Source of the DNA: Bacillus pumilus
GTDB lineage: Bacteria > Bacillota > Bacilli > Bacillales > Bacillaceae
DNA: 64,000 nucleotides
Direction of reading: 5' to 3'
Assembly (NCBI RefSeq): GCF_002744245.1
Contig: NZ_NKHG01000110.1
Location: 23,583-87,582 of the forward strand
In this document: one piece after another, positions 29,206-38,545 of the stretch
How positions within the stretch are numbered: position 1 is the first letter of the stretch
Layout of the letters: each line of letters opens with the position of its first letter
Notes under the pieces: generated by a model
The model's database searches: none
The model's input: only the letters and a program-made list of their open reading frames with translations
Told to the model about the DNA's origin: nothing
Made by a program: the position numbers and the translations under genes

Positions 29206-29658
29206 AAGAACGAGCGAAAGCCGTACCATATCCATGCACTGAATACCGTTTTCGTAGATCAGTTCATCATAATGCTTAAGGAAGAAATCATGTTCGATGG
29301 ATGTCAGGCGGAAGCCGCATTTTTGATAAAGTGCGAGCTGATGCATACTAGAGTTTCCCGTGCCAATTTCAATTGTGTGAGCACCGGCTGTTTTAGCTTC
29401 AGCAATGGCATGGTGGATCAGCTGCTTCCCAATTCCTTTTCCCTGCCATGACTCCTTCACAGCAACATTCATAATTTCTACCGTGTGCTGAGATCGAGAT
29501 GAAAGAACATAGACACCAATCATGTCCTGTTCATGAAAGGCAGCATAACAAGTGCCAGATTGTAAGTATGAAAGAATCTGTTCCTTGGAAGGATCAGCTA
29601 ATAATAAGAGATCCATAGGTACAACATTGTCGCTAGAAAGCGGTTGAATCTGTATCAC
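29194..29658 (-). CDS. GNAT-family N-acetyltransferase (YvbK-like)
   Basis: A 154-residue acetyl-CoA-dependent acetyltransferase. The core has the beta-strand VEIMNVAVKESWQGKGIGKQLI, containing the Q-x-x-G-x-G pyrophosphate-binding motif, followed by IEIGTGNSSMHQLALYQKCGF. The start is GTG with a GAGAGGATGG-type site upstream. B. subtilis carries the GNAT gene yvbK next to eno, and this is probably its orthologue, displaced from eno by the peptide cassette. The acceptor substrate is unknown. Confidence 0.8.
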   Translation of the reverse strand: MIQIQPLSSDNVVPMDLLLLADPSKEQILSYLQSGTCYAAFHEQDMIGVYVLSSRSQHTVEIMNVAVKESWQGKGIGKQLIHHAIAEAKTAGAHTIEIGTGNSSMHQLALYQKCGFRLTSIEHDFFLKHYDELIYENGIQCMDMVRLSLVLQAD

Positions 29659-30136
29659 TTCGTTCCATCCTCTCTATTGGTTCTCCCCGTTTGACGCTTC
29701 ACTGATCCTATATCCATCGAAATAGGGGACTGCGTAACATAAGGGGCTTTTTGACTTGTGGTCTCTTTGTTTTTGAAACGGATTCATTTTATCCCAAGTT
29801 GTTTGACGATATTAGGATTTCTTCATTCTTTTTCTTCAGCCTATTTGTTATTATCATGAGCTCCTGTTTTTGATCGTCGAATCTCACATGTGGTATTATA
29901 TCAGCTTTTTCTGACTTTCATTGCGCAAGTTCTTAATTGTATGCTTTATTTTTCCCTGATCGTAGGTTGATGCCAAACATTCGGAATCAGCTTAGCCTAA
30001 AACGGCAACAGAAAGCAGGGGAATCTTGATCTATCCCCTCCAATAAACCTCTATTCGCATCGCTTGATCTAAGCAGGAAGATCAAGGGAATAATCACGTC
30101 GTATTGGCAGACACTATGAAAAAAGGAGGGTGTCTG
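29659..30136. other. Intergenic stretch, no gene seen
   Basis: About 480 bases without a supportable coding region. A small dyad, CTTGATC with GATCAAG (about 30064-30087), lies ahead of the marC gene but has no T tract. The only ribosome site is the AAAGGAGGG used by marC. Confidence 0.6.
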
Positions 30137-30769
30137 TTGATTTCCTTTATAATTCATGTCGTTGTGTCATTATTTGCTGTGTCAAACCCAATTGGAAACG
30201 TACCTCTTTTTATCACCTTAACAGAAGGCTATACAGAGAAAGAACGCACCCAAACGGCCAAAAAAGCCATTGTCGTGTCTTTTATCATTTTGATTGCTTT
30301 TCTACTGGCAGGCAGGCTCATTTTCAAATTATTTGGGATTGATATTCATGCACTCCGCATCGCCGGAGGTATTTTTATTTTTGGTATCGCTTACAATTTA
30401 CTGAATGCAAAAGAATCACATGTTCAAAACCCTCATTCTGAGGAAAAGGCAGAAAGCAAAGAGAAAGCAGATGTCTCTGTTACACCGCTAGCGATCCCCA
30501 TTATTGCCGGACCCGGTACGATTGCCACAGTGATGAGTTTAACCCCAGGAAGTCAGGTGGCGCTTCATATGTTTGCGATTCTGATTGGCATGGTGATCGT
30601 TCTTGCCATGACCTATTATGCCTTTCATTATTCAAGTTTCATCATGCGAAAAATGGGGAAAACAGAGATGAATGTCGTAACTCGTTTGATGGGCTTGATT
30701 CTTGCTGTAGTAGCAGTAGAGATGATTGGCGCAGGAATAAAAGGGATGTTCCCAATGTTGATGTCATAA
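30137..30769 (+). CDS. MarC-family integral membrane protein (YvbG-like, UPF0056)
   Basis: A 210-residue MarC/UPF0056 protein with six membrane segments. The family marks AVSNPIGNVPLFI, RIAGGIFIFGIAYNLL and PLAIPIIAGPGTIATVM are intact. I start it at the TTG at 30137 because AAAGGAGGG lies 7 bases upstream. The long reading frame opens earlier, at 30104, without a ribosome site. B. subtilis yvbG lies beside the opcR/opuC genes in the same way. The function of the family is unknown; the original link of MarC to antibiotic resistance was not confirmed. Confidence 0.85.
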   Translation: MISFIIHVVVSLFAVSNPIGNVPLFITLTEGYTEKERTQTAKKAIVVSFIILIAFLLAGRLIFKLFGIDIHALRIAGGIFIFGIAYNLLNAKESHVQNPHSEEKAESKEKADVSVTPLAIPIIAGPGTIATVMSLTPGSQVALHMFAILIGMVIVLAMTYYAFHYSSFIMRKMGKTEMNVVTRLMGLILAVVAVEMIGAGIKGMFPMLMS

Positions 30770-30777
30770 GTGTATAT

Positions 30778-30823
30778 AAAAAAGCTGTTTTTTCTACAAG
30801 ATGTAAAATAAAACAGCTTTTTT
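30778..30823. terminator. Bidirectional terminator between marC and opcR
   Basis: AAAAAAGCTGTTTT (30778-30791) and AAAACAGCTTTTTT (30810-30823) form a long stem with A and T tracts on either side, serving both convergent genes. Confidence 0.88.
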
Positions 30824-31398
30824 TAAGGTTTTGGCACATGCTTAAACACTTTTTCACTTTCAAAAAACTCAATTAAGCGGCTAATCCAATCATAGTAATC
30901 AAGACTTTCCTTAATTTCTGAAAGAAGAAGATTGATTTTATCCTCTGTCTCTTTTGGTAAGTCGTCCTGTTCGAGCAGCTCCAACAATTCCTTGCTTGTT
31001 TTCTTATGCGCCTTGCGATTTTTGCTGACAACACGTGACCAATTGGCTGCAAACAACGAAATAAACGTCTGATAATGATCCTGTTCAACGTCATACAGAT
31101 CTTTACGTATTCCTTTTTCATAAACCTTTTCAGCAATATTCAAATCAAGCATTTCTCGAACGACTTGACTCATTCTCGTTTTGCTCATGCCGGTCTCCTC
31201 TGATAGCTCTCCTAACGTCATCGGTTTACGGTTCATGTGAATGATACCAAGCACTCTACCCACTGTAGCAGAAAGACCAAAGGCATTCATGTTCTCGGCA
31301 GCTTTTTCAATATAATGATCCTGTGCTTTTTGAATGGCGCCTAACGCTAGCTTGTCCACTCCCCGCTTCATCCCTTCACGACTAACAATTTGTAACAC
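30823..31398 (-). CDS. opcR: OpcR-type (GbsR-family) repressor of the opuC operon
   Basis: A MarR-related regulator of the GbsR family with a winged helix (MTLGELSEETGMSKTRMSQVVREML, described in parts: recognition helix near MSKTRMSQ) and a long helical C-terminus. In B. subtilis the homologue YvbF (OpcR) lies directly upstream of, and divergent from, opuC and represses it. The arrangement is the same here. The start is uncertain: a GTG at 31398 opens the frame without a ribosome site, and starts near 31371 or 31359 (after GAAGGG) are also possible, giving 178 to 191 residues. Confidence 0.82.
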   Translation of the reverse strand: MLQIVSREGMKRGVDKLALGAIQKAQDHYIEKAAENMNAFGLSATVGRVLGIIHMNRKPMTLGELSEETGMSKTRMSQVVREMLDLNIAEKVYEKGIRKDLYDVEQDHYQTFISLFAANWSRVVSKNRKAHKKTSKELLELLEQDDLPKETEDKINLLLSEIKESLDYYDWISRLIEFFESEKVFKHVPKP

Positions 31399-31540
31399 AA
31401 TATATCATATACCTGTTTGTTGATGAAAACAATAAATATTGAGTATTTGCTAGTAATTTGGAGGAAAAAGGAGGGATTACTATATATCAGACCGTTAACT
31501 GAAAATTTTAAATAAATCTTATGCAATACAAACACATTGT

Positions 31541-31573
31541 AAACTTTTTATTTTATAAAGTTTGCACTATAAT
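31541..31573 (+). promoter_or_regulatory. Putative opuC promoter with an inverted repeat (candidate OpcR operator)
   Basis: AAACTTT (31541-31547) and AAAGTTT (31557-31563) are a perfect 7-bp inverted repeat with a 9-base spacer, directly ahead of a TATAAT (31568-31573). The repeat covers the expected -35 position, where the bases are poor (TTTTTA). Repression by OpcR or osmotic control could act here; both are inferred. Confidence 0.55.
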
Positions 31574-31628
31574 AAATAAGGTGAAAATTTTCTGAAAATA
31601 TATATCCCACTAATTGGAGGTGTCTCAT

Positions 31629-32780
31629 TTGCTGAAACTAGAGAATGTATCTAAGACGTATAAAGGCGGAAAAAAAGCTGTCAAAAATATTGATTTAGAA
31701 ATAGCAAAAGGAGAATTTATTTGTTTTATTGGACCGAGTGGCTGTGGTAAGACGACAACCATGAAGATGATCAACCGACTTATTGAACCTTCCTCAGGAA
31801 ACATTTTGATCGAGGGAGAAAACATTATGAAAAAAGATCCAGTTCAATTAAGAAGAGAGATTGGTTATGTCATTCAGCAAATTGGACTTTTCCCCCATAT
31901 GACCATTGCGCAAAACATTTCACTTGTTCCGAAACTATTAAAATGGCCGGAAGAAAAACGAAAAGAACGGGCGCAAGAACTGCTCAAGCTAGTGGATATG
32001 GGGCCGGAATATTTAGAGCGTTACCCGCATGAGCTCAGTGGAGGACAGCAGCAGCGAATCGGCGTTCTACGCGCACTAGCAGCAGAACCCCCTCTCATCC
32101 TCATGGATGAACCATTTGGTGCACTTGATCCAATTACACGAGATTCATTGCAAGAAGAATTTAAGAAGCTGCAAAAAACGTTAAATAAAACGATCGTATT
32201 TGTCACACATGACATGGATGAAGCGATCAAACTCGCTGATCGAATCGTGATCTTAAAGGATGGAGAGATTGTCCAAGTAGGCACGCCAGATGATATTTTA
32301 CGTAACCCTGTCAATGAGTTTGTAGAAGAGTTCATCGGGAAAGAACGTCTGCTTCAATCAAATCCGAATATGGAACGTGTGGAGCAAATGATGAATACGT
32401 CACCAGTAACGATTACAGTTGAAAAAACACTGACGGATGCCATTTATATCATGAGAGAAAAGCGGGTTGATTCCTTGCTTGTGGTGGATGAAGATCATGT
32501 GCTAAAAGGCTATATCGATATTGAAACGATCGATGCGAACCGCAGAAAAGCAGCCTTCGTTGGCGATATTTTAAATACAGAGTTTTATACAGTACAAGAA
32601 GGCGCACTGCTAAGAGACACCGTCCGAAAAATCTTAATACGCGGCATTAAATATGTACCGGTAGTGGACGCACAAGGACATTTAAAAGGCATTGTGACAC
32701 GTGCAAGTCTTGTTGATGTTGTGTACGACTCCATTTGGGGAGAAGATACACCGGCTGTGGCTGTCACTGAAATGAACTAA
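31629..32780 (+). CDS. opuCA: OpuCA, osmoprotectant ABC transporter ATPase
   Basis: A 383-residue ATPase with Walker A GPSGCGKTT, signature LSGGQQQR, Walker B LILMDEPFGALD and a C-terminal pair of CBS domains (about residues 255-370) that in this family respond to ionic strength or c-di-AMP. The sequence nearly matches B. subtilis OpuCA through the ABC domain. The TTG at 31629 is chosen because GGAGGTG lies 7 bases upstream and the start MLKLEN-like fits the orthologue; the frame opens at 31614. It energises uptake of glycine betaine, carnitine and related osmoprotectants. Confidence 0.92.
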   Translation: MLKLENVSKTYKGGKKAVKNIDLEIAKGEFICFIGPSGCGKTTTMKMINRLIEPSSGNILIEGENIMKKDPVQLRREIGYVIQQIGLFPHMTIAQNISLVPKLLKWPEEKRKERAQELLKLVDMGPEYLERYPHELSGGQQQRIGVLRALAAEPPLILMDEPFGALDPITRDSLQEEFKKLQKTLNKTIVFVTHDMDEAIKLADRIVILKDGEIVQVGTPDDILRNPVNEFVEEFIGKERLLQSNPNMERVEQMMNTSPVTITVEKTLTDAIYIMREKRVDSLLVVDEDHVLKGYIDIETIDANRRKAAFVGDILNTEFYTVQEGALLRDTVRKILIRGIKYVPVVDAQGHLKGIVTRASLVDVVYDSIWGEDTPAVAVTEMN

Positions 32781-32793
32781 GGGAGGTGTACAC

Positions 32794-34378
<1,585 letters not shown>

Positions 34379-34399
34379 GATTGGGAGGTGTCAAAGCTG

Positions 34400-35089
34400 A
34401 TGGACACACTGCAGCAATTATGGGCGTATTATCAGCAGAACGGTTCATATGTGTTAGAAGAATTTTATCGGCATTTTCTCATGTCAGCGTATGGGGTGTT
34501 GTTTGCGGCGATTGTCGGAATTCCCGTAGGCATCTTCGTGGCACATTATCGCAAGCTGAGCAATTGGGTGTTCGCCATTACAAATGTCATTCAAACGATA
34601 CCAGCGTTAGCGATGCTTTCTGTGTTGATGCTTGTTTTAGGACTTGGCGCAAATACAGTGATCCTCTCACTCTTTCTGTATTCGCTCCTGCCCATCGTCC
34701 GAAACACATACACAGGGATTGTCAACATTGAGCACGCCTACTTAGAATCTGGTAAGGCAATGGGCATGACGAAATGGCAAGTACTGAGAATGGTTGAATT
34801 ACCGCTTGCTTTATCTGTCATTATGGCTGGTTTAAGAACCGCACTAGTCATTGCAATCGGCATTACAGCGATTGGGACATTTGTTGGTGCTGGAGGACTT
34901 GGTGATATCATCATCAGAGGATCAAACGCCACAAACGGAACAGCCATCATTTTAGCAGGTGCTATTCCAACTGCGCTCATGGCCATTATTGCCGACCTTG
35001 TCATGGGCTGGCTTGAACGCTATTTAAGCCCGACCAACAAGAAAAAAGAAAGAAAAGCCTTACCTGAAAAAAAGATCACCTCTGCTTAA
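34400..35089 (+). CDS. opuCD: OpuCD, osmoprotectant ABC transporter permease
   Basis: A 229-residue permease homologous to OpuCB, with the EAA loop ESGKAMGMTKWQVLRMVELP. The ATG at 34400 gives a start matching B. subtilis OpuCD; GGGAGGTG lies about 11 bases upstream, and in-frame alternatives at 34388 would overlap that site. It is the last gene of the opuC operon and is followed by a terminator. Confidence 0.92.
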   Translation: MDTLQQLWAYYQQNGSYVLEEFYRHFLMSAYGVLFAAIVGIPVGIFVAHYRKLSNWVFAITNVIQTIPALAMLSVLMLVLGLGANTVILSLFLYSLLPIVRNTYTGIVNIEHAYLESGKAMGMTKWQVLRMVELPLALSVIMAGLRTALVIAIGITAIGTFVGAGGLGDIIIRGSNATNGTAIILAGAIPTALMAIIADLVMGWLERYLSPTNKKKERKALPEKKITSA

Positions 35090-35114
35090 GCATTTCGAGG
35101 CGTAAAGAAAAGAC

Positions 35115-35149
35115 AAAACCTCCCTTACATATGAAAGGGAGGTCGTTTT
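35115..35149 (+). terminator. Terminator of the opuC operon
   Basis: CCTCCCTT (35119-35126) pairs with AAGGGAGG (35135-35142), flanked by AAAA and TCGTTTT. Confidence 0.85.
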
Positions 35150-35182
35150 ATGATCGTCAGGAGGCTCACATCATGAGAAAAT

Positions 35183-35503
35183 TTATGATTCAAGCGTGAT
35201 CCATTCAGAGGACCACTTTGCAATTTCCTCAAAAACGGGTGCAAGTGAACGCCCCATATCAGTTAAAGAATACTCAATGCGTACGGGTGTTTCAGCAAAA
35301 ACCTCCCGTTTTACAATGCCTGCTGCTTCAAGCTCTTTTAATCTCTCAGATAATACTCTTCCGCTTAAATTTGTCAGAGCCGCCTCAATTTCACTAAAGC
35401 GCTGCTGACCTGAGAGAAGCTGAAAAACAATCAGTGCAACCCAGCGTTTACTTAATAACTCGACTGCTTTTTCAAACCGCGGGCACATGTCAGATTGATT
35501 CAT
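35183..35503 (-). CDS. catR: CatR (YvaP)-type HxlR-family redox repressor
   Basis: A 106-residue winged-helix regulator of the HxlR/DUF24 family: LLSKRWVALIVFQLLSG, FSEIEAALTNLSGRVLSERLK and the wing VRIEYSLTDMG. The single N-terminal cysteine in DMCPRFE (Cys7) is the thiol that senses quinones and disulfide stress in the B. subtilis homologues CatR and YodB. In B. subtilis, yvaP (catR) also lies beside opu genes. Its usual target catDE is not in the window. No cognate operator was identified. Confidence 0.83.
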   Translation of the reverse strand: MNQSDMCPRFEKAVELLSKRWVALIVFQLLSGQQRFSEIEAALTNLSGRVLSERLKELEAAGIVKREVFAETPVRIEYSLTDMGRSLAPVFEEIAKWSSEWITLES

Positions 35504-35585
35504 CTTTCTTCACTCCAATCTGACCCCATTATACCGTAATTCTGTTATAAATCAGCGCAAAAAGCTTGTCATTGATCAAAACATT

Positions 35586-35990
35586 TTATGATGACGAACG
35601 ACTGTTTAACATAAATAAAAGATAGCGGTTTAAATCCTCAATTTCTTTTTTTGAAAGGGTAGACCATATGTCTCCATCAAATATTTCGAGATCTCCAAGT
35701 TTATATTGCTCTGCTGCTTCCCTTATTTTGGACAAAGCCACTTTCTCTTCCTTGATCAGAGGGGCAGGGGATGCTTCCTCAATATAACCTGCAGCCAGCA
35801 TCATTTCCTCATAGGGTACTTTTAATGCACCTGCAAGTTTCTTAATCGTTGGAGGTTTCGGAATGCCGCGTTTCCCGTTTTCAATCCGAGAAATACCGGC
35901 AGCGCTAACCTCTGAATACATGGCTAATTGGTTCACAGATAGTTTCTTTTCCTCACGTAATGCTCTTAAATATGCACCGAAGTTCATCAA
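35586..35990 (-). CDS. RghR-like Xre-family regulator, copy 1
   Basis: A 134-residue protein with an N-terminal helix-turn-helix (about residues 7-62: LSVNQLAMYSEVSAAGISRI, then NGKRGIPKP) and an acidic C-terminus predicted to dimerise. It resembles B. subtilis RghRA (YvaN), a repressor of the Rap phosphatase genes rapG and rapH, whose paralogue RghRB (YvaO) lies in the same place near secG. The neighbouring gene 36118-36537 is a close paralogue, so this is a tandem duplication. Targets here are unknown. Confidence 0.82.
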   Translation of the reverse strand: MMNFGAYLRALREEKKLSVNQLAMYSEVSAAGISRIENGKRGIPKPPTIKKLAGALKVPYEEMMLAAGYIEEASPAPLIKEEKVALSKIREAAEQYKLGDLEIFDGDIWSTLSKKEIEDLNRYLLFMLNSRSSS

Positions 35991-36117
35991 CTCAAAACCT
36001 CACATGGTTAAAGATTAGGTATTCCTATTTTACCTCATTTGTTGACTATTGGCAATAAGTGGACCATGAAAATATTGACATTAGTTAATGGTGGATGTAT
36101 CTTAAGTTTATGCCCCG

Positions 36118-36537
36118 CTATTTGTTCGCCTTTTTTTGGTTGATGAGCGAGAGAAAGTATTGATTCAGCTGTCTGATGTCTTGTGTGGTGAGTGTTTCCC
36201 ATTGGCCTCCATCAAAAATGGGGAGATGTTCTACATCCTTTTGAAGCGCCGTTTGATAGATTTTCAACATGGACTCATATTTTGGTTTCATTTCATGAAC
36301 TTTTTCCTGTTCAATATAACCGGCAAGCAGCATTAAATCCTCATAAGGCACCTTCAAAGCGTGTGCTAATTTTTTTATGGTTAAAGGCTTTGGCACACCA
36401 CGCTTTCCATTTTCAATACGAGAAATACCAGCAGCGCTTACACCAGAATACATGGCGAGTTGATTGACAGACATCTTTCTATTTTCTCTTAAAAAGCGTA
36501 ATTGTTCACCAAAGTGATTCATGTCATCGAACCTCAC
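36118..36537 (-). CDS. RghR-like Xre-family regulator, copy 2
   Basis: A 139-residue paralogue of the preceding gene: the HTH region (MSVNQLAMYSGVSAAGISRI and NGKRGVPKP) is nearly identical, but the C-terminal half is diverged (IFDGGQWETLTTQDIRQLNQ against IFDGDIWSTLSKKEIEDLNR). This suggests the same operators with different partners or signals. A spacing of about 130 bases with no terminator lies between the two. It is divergent from yvzC. The RghRA/RghRB pair of B. subtilis is the closest known parallel. Confidence 0.82.
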   Translation of the reverse strand: MRFDDMNHFGEQLRFLRENRKMSVNQLAMYSGVSAAGISRIENGKRGVPKPLTIKKLAHALKVPYEDLMLLAGYIEQEKVHEMKPKYESMLKIYQTALQKDVEHLPIFDGGQWETLTTQDIRQLNQYFLSLINQKKANK

Positions 36538-36676
36538 ATTTCAGTATATGACTTATTTTAGTATGATCATTGACCAAAGGAAATAGCAAGGGCGTAAAAG
36601 TGTTGACATAAGTAAATGGAGCTGTTTGATGTGAGAGTCTTACATTCTGTACATATTGATCCTATAGGAGGTTGTA

Positions 36677-36910
36677 ATGATGGTTGAAAAGATTCAGATC
36701 AGGCGAACTTTTGTGATGCAGTATATGATCGAAAACGATATGTCTTTAAATCAGCTCGCGGATGAAATTGGCATTTCTCCTGCCACGCTCAGCAGGGTAT
36801 TGAATGGTCATCGGAAACCAGGGCAGCTTGTCATTGGCAAAATGATTCATTACTTTGATAAAAAATTTGAAGATCTATTTTACTATGAAAATGTTGACAA
36901 AAGTCAATGA
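36677..36910 (+). CDS. yvzC: YvzC-like small Xre-family regulator
   Basis: A 77-residue single-domain Cro/C1-type protein: MSLNQLADEIGISPATLSRVLNG is the helix-turn-helix and little else is present. ATAGGAGGTTG precedes the ATG. Size and position between the RghR-like genes and secG match B. subtilis yvzC. It may be a DNA-binding domain acting on neighbouring promoters; no function is known. Confidence 0.75.
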   Translation: MMVEKIQIRRTFVMQYMIENDMSLNQLADEIGISPATLSRVLNGHRKPGQLVIGKMIHYFDKKFEDLFYYENVDKSQ

Positions 36911-36945
36911 AAATCAGCGTATTATAACTAAAGGAGGCAATATCA

Positions 36946-37236
36946 TTGAAAAGGACTGGGATGGTCAGACACATTGATTCTCTTGGCAGAATTGTTCTGC
37001 CTTCAGAAATGCGAAAGGTACTCAATATCAAAGAAGAGCAGCTTTTAGAAATTTTCATTGAAGATCAAACCATTATGCTGAAAAAATATGATGCAGATAA
37101 GAGCTGCCTGTTAACTGGTCAAATAACGAAATACAACAAAAGCTACGGAAATGGCAAAGTGGTGCTGAGTCCTGAAGGAGCTGAACGGTTGTTAGTAGAA
37201 TTAAAACAGCTATTGAAAGAAGAAGCAACTCGTTAA
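36946..37236 (+). CDS. AbrB/Abh-family transition-state regulator paralogue
   Basis: A 96-residue protein with the AbrB swapped-hairpin DNA-binding domain at the N-terminus (TGMVRHIDSLGRIVLPSEMRK, given in parts: GMVRHIDSLGRIVLP then EMRKVLNI) and an Abh-like C-terminal half ending in SPEGAERLLVELKQLL. It starts at TTG with AAAGGAGG 8 bases upstream and probably shares a transcript with yvzC, 35 bases away. AbrB-family proteins repress biofilm, competence and antibiotic genes during growth. B. subtilis has AbrB, Abh and SpoVT; this copy next to yvzC seems additional. Confidence 0.85.
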   Translation: MKRTGMVRHIDSLGRIVLPSEMRKVLNIKEEQLLEIFIEDQTIMLKKYDADKSCLLTGQITKYNKSYGNGKVVLSPEGAERLLVELKQLLKEEATR

Positions 37237-37421
37237 AATCTTTTTTTAAACAAAAATAATATATAAAAAATGCTGTATGAAAACCTTTGGAACGAAATTG
37301 AATCAAAATGACAAATAAAGTCGACAATATATAGGAAATCTTTATTTTGATGTTTCGTGACATGGACCTTGTTTTCATGTAAAATAAAGTTATGTGTACC
37401 AGTTTGTCTGGAGGTGTTTTC

Positions 37422-37655
37422 ATGCACGCATTTGTTATCACATTACTCGTCATTGTCTGTATCGCACTTATCATCGTTGTATTATTACAATCAAGTAAAA
37501 GTGCTGGACTGTCAGGCGCTATTTCAGGTGGAGCCGAGCAGCTTTTCGGTAAGCAAAAAGCGAGAGGTCTTGACTTGATTCTTCACCGATTAACTGTCAT
37601 TTTGTCAGTGCTTTTCTTCATCTTAACACTTGCATTGGCATATTTAGGCGTGTAA
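37422..37655 (+). CDS. secG: SecG, preprotein translocase subunit
   Basis: A 77-residue protein with two membrane helices and the conserved loop [24 protein letters not shown]. It associates with SecYE to assist protein export. The ATG at 37422 follows TCTGGAGGTG. A terminator separates it from est. Confidence 0.94.
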   Translation: MHAFVITLLVIVCIALIIVVLLQSSKSAGLSGAISGGAEQLFGKQKARGLDLILHRLTVILSVLFFILTLALAYLGV

Positions 37656-37670
37656 GGCGCGAGTAACAGA

Positions 37671-37700
37671 AGGTCTGATCTTTTTTCAGACCTTTTTTTA
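37671..37700 (+). terminator. Terminator of secG
   Basis: GGTCTGA (37672-37678) pairs with TCAGACC (37686-37692), followed by seven T. Confidence 0.9.
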
Positions 37701-37779
37701 TTATCAGCACTCTTTTGTGTTTGTTTCATACATACAAGTGGAAAATATAAACCATATCTGAAGGAAAGGAAGTCACATC

Positions 37780-38526
37780 ATGAAAGTTGTTACACCAAAA
37801 CCATTTACGTTTAAAGGTGGAGAAAAGGCGTTGCTTCTTCTTCACGGTTTTACTGGGAATACAGCAGATGTTCGAATGCTTGGCCGGTATTTGAATGAAA
37901 GAGGTTATACATGCCACGCACCCCAATATAAAGGACACGGCGTGCCGCCAGAGGAGCTTGTTCATACAGGCCCGGTAGATTGGTGGAAAGATGTAGAAGA
38001 AGGCTATCAATTTTTAAAAGATGAGGGCTATGAGGAAATTGCTGTGTGCGGACTCTCTCTCGGAGGAGTTTTTTCATTGAAATTAGGTTACACTGTACCT
38101 GTAAAGGGAATTGTACCTATGTGTGCACCTATGTACATAAAAAGTGAAGAAGTCATGTACCAGGGTGTACTAGATTATGCCCGTAACTATAAAAAATTCG
38201 AGGGTAAGTCAGAGGACCAGATTGAACAAGAAATGGAAGAGTTTAAGAAAACACCAATGGGTACGCTCAAGGCTCTGCAAGAACTGATTGCAGATGTCAG
38301 AAGTAATGTTGATATGATTTATTCACCTACTTTTGTTGTTCAGGCACGTCATGATCATATGATTAATACAGACAGTGCCAATATTATTTATAACGAAGTA
38401 GAGACAGATGAAAAACATTTGAAATGGTATGAAGAATCGGGCCATGTCATCACGCTTGATAAAGAGCGGGAGAAGGTTCATCAGGATGTATATGCATTCT
38501 TGGAATCACTCGATTGGTCAAATTAA
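37780..38526 (+). CDS. est: Est, carboxylesterase
   Basis: A 248-residue alpha/beta-hydrolase close to the Geobacillus Est30 and B. subtilis YvaK carboxylesterases. The oxyanion motif LLHGFTGN, the nucleophile elbow GLSLGG (Ser93), Asp192 in ARHDHM and His222 in ESGHVI form the catalytic triad. It hydrolyses short-chain carboxyl esters; the physiological substrate is unknown. It is the first gene of est-rnr, with GAAAGGAAG upstream. Confidence 0.93.
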   Translation: MKVVTPKPFTFKGGEKALLLLHGFTGNTADVRMLGRYLNERGYTCHAPQYKGHGVPPEELVHTGPVDWWKDVEEGYQFLKDEGYEEIAVCGLSLGGVFSLKLGYTVPVKGIVPMCAPMYIKSEEVMYQGVLDYARNYKKFEGKSEDQIEQEMEEFKKTPMGTLKALQELIADVRSNVDMIYSPTFVVQARHDHMINTDSANIIYNEVETDEKHLKWYEESGHVITLDKEREKVHQDVYAFLESLDWSN

Positions 38527-38545
38527 CTATATAGGGGGTTAGAGT

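Noticed and set aside
31538..31573. Consensus sigma-A promoter TTGTAA to TATAAT for opuC
   Set aside because: The spacing is 24 bases, too long. Only the TATAAT and the inverted repeat were kept.
35586..37236. Prophage regulatory region
   Set aside because: The Cro/C1-like genes match B. subtilis chromosomal genes at the same place beside secG, and no phage structural or integrase gene is nearby.
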